Part shown: positions 61,431 through 64,000 of the stretch, one piece after another
How the letters are laid out: every line of letters starts with the position of its first letter
How positions within the stretch are numbered: position 1 is the first letter of the stretch
DNA from: Blasia pusilla
Taxonomy: Eukaryota > Marchantiophyta > Marchantiopsida > Blasiales
Direction: 5' to 3'
DNA: 64,000 nt
Assembly: GCA_050084515.1 (NCBI GenBank)
Contig: CM114272.1
Span: forward strand, 48,174,001 to 48,238,000
Position numbers and translations under genes: made by a program
The notes under the pieces: generated by a model
The model's input: the letters and a program-made list of their open reading frames with translations, nothing else
Databases searched by the model: none
Told to the model about the DNA's origin: nothing

Positions 61431-63378
61431 TGTACATAAGTTTGATAATTAAGTGTATTACATGCAAGATGACGTGCGGTGTTATGGATTGCACAAAAGC
61501 GACTAATGACGGGGAACATAACACATGACCTCTTCATCTTAGTATCAATGATGTACATGGTAATGACTACCTTACACGTAACCTAGTTTTACAAGTCATC
61601 CTCCCCTTTTTCTGTTTGATCATGATATTTCCAAACAAACTTGAAGGACAAATAATAAGGAAATGTTGAAATATCTTTTTGGTTACCTTGAAGAGTTCCA
61701 CGAAAAGTTATAAAGACATACGTAGAATAGTCAAGGAGGTCACGAGGGTAATAAAGACCTTTAGAGGATAATTATTAGGATTACATTTCGAAGAGCAAGG
61801 CAGCGGTTGCAACATTTTCATGAGAGTGAAAAAGACATACCTAGTTTAATCTTGGCAAGTAAGAGATACTTGGAAATGGACCAAGATTGTAGGGAATGAG
61901 AGAAGATGAAAAGTGAAGCGCTAATTGTACTTGATTATTTGTTTCTTTAATCCACACCATGTACAAAATTTATTTTCAAACAAGCATTAGTTTATTATTT
62001 ATTTAGTCTATCATTTTGAAGAGACGTTCAGGAACAAAGAAATGCAATCGCTAACTTCGATGATATTTGTACTTTTTGCCTCATAAGAATTCGGGATTTT
62101 AAGTTTTATTTCCTCGTTAAGCAACCTATGGGTATAAACATGCCTCCTCAAGTCGGTTCTAATACTATTTGTGAATTTTTCTTAATGCACAAACTTAAAG
62201 TGATTTATATATATTTAATGGTTAAGATTAATTTTCCGGTTAGTTACCATGAAGGAATGATTACATATGGTTGTGCCGCCGTAATTATTCCCTCATAATA
62301 ACTAACCGGATCATAAGTAAGTAATCATTCTTTAAAGATGAGGTTTTCTATAAAGAACGAAGAGCGTAAGTTGTAATATACGATTTAAAGTGGTGGAAAC
62401 ATAATCCAATTTAAAGAAGTTTAAGCAAGTTGATATAACCATCGTTCAAAACATGGTAAAACGATAATTTTGATTATTTACAATATTTTGATATAAGTTC
62501 ACAATGCTCTATGAAACAACCCATAATAATATCTTTGCTCAAATTTATCAATTATAACTTAAATAATTATTTACAATCCCAAAAATAAAGATGCCTTTAC
62601 AATTCAAGACGATAGGGAATAATTTTCTTGTTATGATTAAAGGCTTTGCATAGATGAGGTATATGAATAAACACCCTTTATACTTAAGCTACAAGGAGAA
62701 GATTAAGTTGTAGAAGATCCTTCCACCCTTCTTATCACTCCCTTGCATATTCGTTCCACTAATATTGATAAATTTGATAAATTTGACAAGTAATTATATG
62801 TTGCATCCACTAAAAAAATTCAAGAAAATAATATAAAAAAGCTATAATTACGAAGGAGTAATAAATGCATAAGTGAGCATCATACTTAGTATGTAAATCA
62901 TGAAAGGCTTTAGATAGGAATTTCGAGAAGTTGAAGAGTGAAAGATTTCAAAACTCACATTTTGGGCTCAGATTTTGGGACATGATGTGATAATGGGAAG
63001 ATATATTTGTCAATGTTGAAGAAGTAACCAATATTTTTGGAAATTTTGATCTTTGTTGTGGGGCCCATTATTATTTATTTTGAAAAACCTAATTATTTGA
63101 TGATGATGATGATATGAAATCTTTAGGGGGAAGAGATTACATCAGCATTTTTATCGGAAAGAGGCTTCAAAATGACTGTTGGAAAAAGGAAGAGTTTTAC
63201 CATGTATTATGAAAAACCATATCCTGCGTCGGATTATGGGATGCATTCATGTGGTGAAATTTTAAAAATTATCTACTACATACCCACATTTTCCTCATCT
63301 TGGGCCGAAAGGAAAACCCACAAACCACGTTTGATTATATTGCTCTGGCAAAAGCTAAAATCCTAAATTGTAACACTC
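61431..63378. other. AT-rich gene-free region
   Basis: No supported gene. A short TGA repeat lies near 63100. Confidence 0.45.
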
Positions 63379-63440
63379 ATGTCGTGCGCATATACATCGC
63401 TACATAGCATACATTGTTGTCACCGAACACACATACACAA
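63379..63440 (-). repeat. Fragment of the Gypsy LTR block A, reverse orientation
   Basis: TGTCGTGCGCATA followed by CATCGCTACA and CATACAT closely matches the reverse complement of the end of block A (46656-46794). Similarity fades after about 50-60 bp. Confidence 0.6.
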
Positions 63441-64000
63441 ACACGCACGATCCCATGCTAACTCATGGCATCCAAATAACGAGACAAGAAGCACTAAAAT
63501 ATCTCCAATAAAATAAGTAGATCCAATCTCTCTCAACACCATAACTCTCAAATGTGTGCACTCTCACATGTCTCTCTCAATGTCAAACCAAACCCACTCT
63601 CCTAATGAGAGGCTTGGGTTACACTCACAAGGCAAGGGACCATAGCTCCGCCGCCTCATGCCAAGAGGTTCAACAAAGAGATAATGAGCTCTCAAGCTCT
63701 CTCTCCTTGAGGTATATCCCTCCCCTCTCCCAAGTTCTCTTCGTGATAACCTATGCTCCCAAGTCACCTCCTTGGCTCTTGATCTGATGTAGAAGATCAA
63801 GGGCCCCTTATAAAAAATAGAAATCGACCACATACTTAAAATAGTACTTACATGAAATAGTAAGTTCATAAATATGGCTCCAAATGAGCCGAAACGAGGA
63901 GGAAACCTGCTCTCTCAAGTTTCCCCGCGCCTCAACATGCCATCCTCGACCTCCTGAGCATGTCCTCCACTACTCGCAAAGGCACTCTACTAGATCTCAC
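63441..64000. other. Right edge, no gene supported
   Basis: Moderately CT-rich sequence with short open frames on both strands. Nothing recognised. Confidence 0.4.

Overview
The window is land-plant nuclear DNA. Two ordinary single-copy plant genes frame a long stretch of transposon wreckage. No CRISPR array, operon, rRNA or intact tRNA gene was seen. Both host genes are on the minus strand: a very long coiled-coil gene whose exons match the plant nuclear-basket protein NUA (TPR/Mlp family), and a small two-exon gene for the plastid photosystem II assembly protein PSB28. The species cannot be read from the sequence. A Ty3/Gypsy element carrying a cytosine methyltransferase and a PHD finger is not what I know from seed-plant genomes, so I lean weakly to a seed-free plant or relative.

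Layout. 1-24701: 5' and central part of NUA, 47 exons placed with consistent phases, running off the left edge. A Ty1/Copia element (1662-6919) with a tandem LTR/gag tail (to 7626) sits at exon 42. It is bracketed by a 55-bp duplication of host sequence, and an in-frame TAG lies at the junction. 24702-25420: GC-rich NUA promoter and leader. 25421-32700: AT-rich sequence without genes. 32782-34040: decayed hAT transposase. 34188-34245: tRNA-like hairpin. 36213-47432 (possibly to about 48130): a Helitron on the minus strand with HUH Rep and Pif1-like helicase, intron-containing and fairly well kept. 39669-46794: a Ty3/Gypsy element inserted into the Helitron Rep gene with a 4-bp target duplication. 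48390-49130: GC-rich island with short repeats. 49130-54780: nothing recognisable. 55550-56745: PSB28. 57300-64000: AT-rich DNA holding a Gypsy integrase relic, a decayed copy of the PHD-finger tail of the methyltransferase element, and an LTR scrap of that family.

The most striking object is the Gypsy element. Reading left to right it encodes an aspartic protease, a DNA cytosine-C5 methyltransferase domain, reverse transcriptase, RNase H, integrase and a C-terminal PHD finger, and it has no recognisable gag. Its ends are asymmetric: a 139-bp block (A) and a 480-bp block (B) are arranged B-internal-A-B-A, with the palindrome GACAGCTGTC at the inner A/B junction. This suggests integration of a permuted or circular form. 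A retroelement that both writes DNA methylation and may read chromatin is the best candidate here for an unusual system, although this copy is broken by stops and frameshifts.

How the parts relate: the two host genes are unrelated in function (nuclear basket; photosystem II assembly). The region between them is layered by age: an old, C-to-T-decayed background, then the Helitron, then the Gypsy inside it, and separately the Copia inside NUA.
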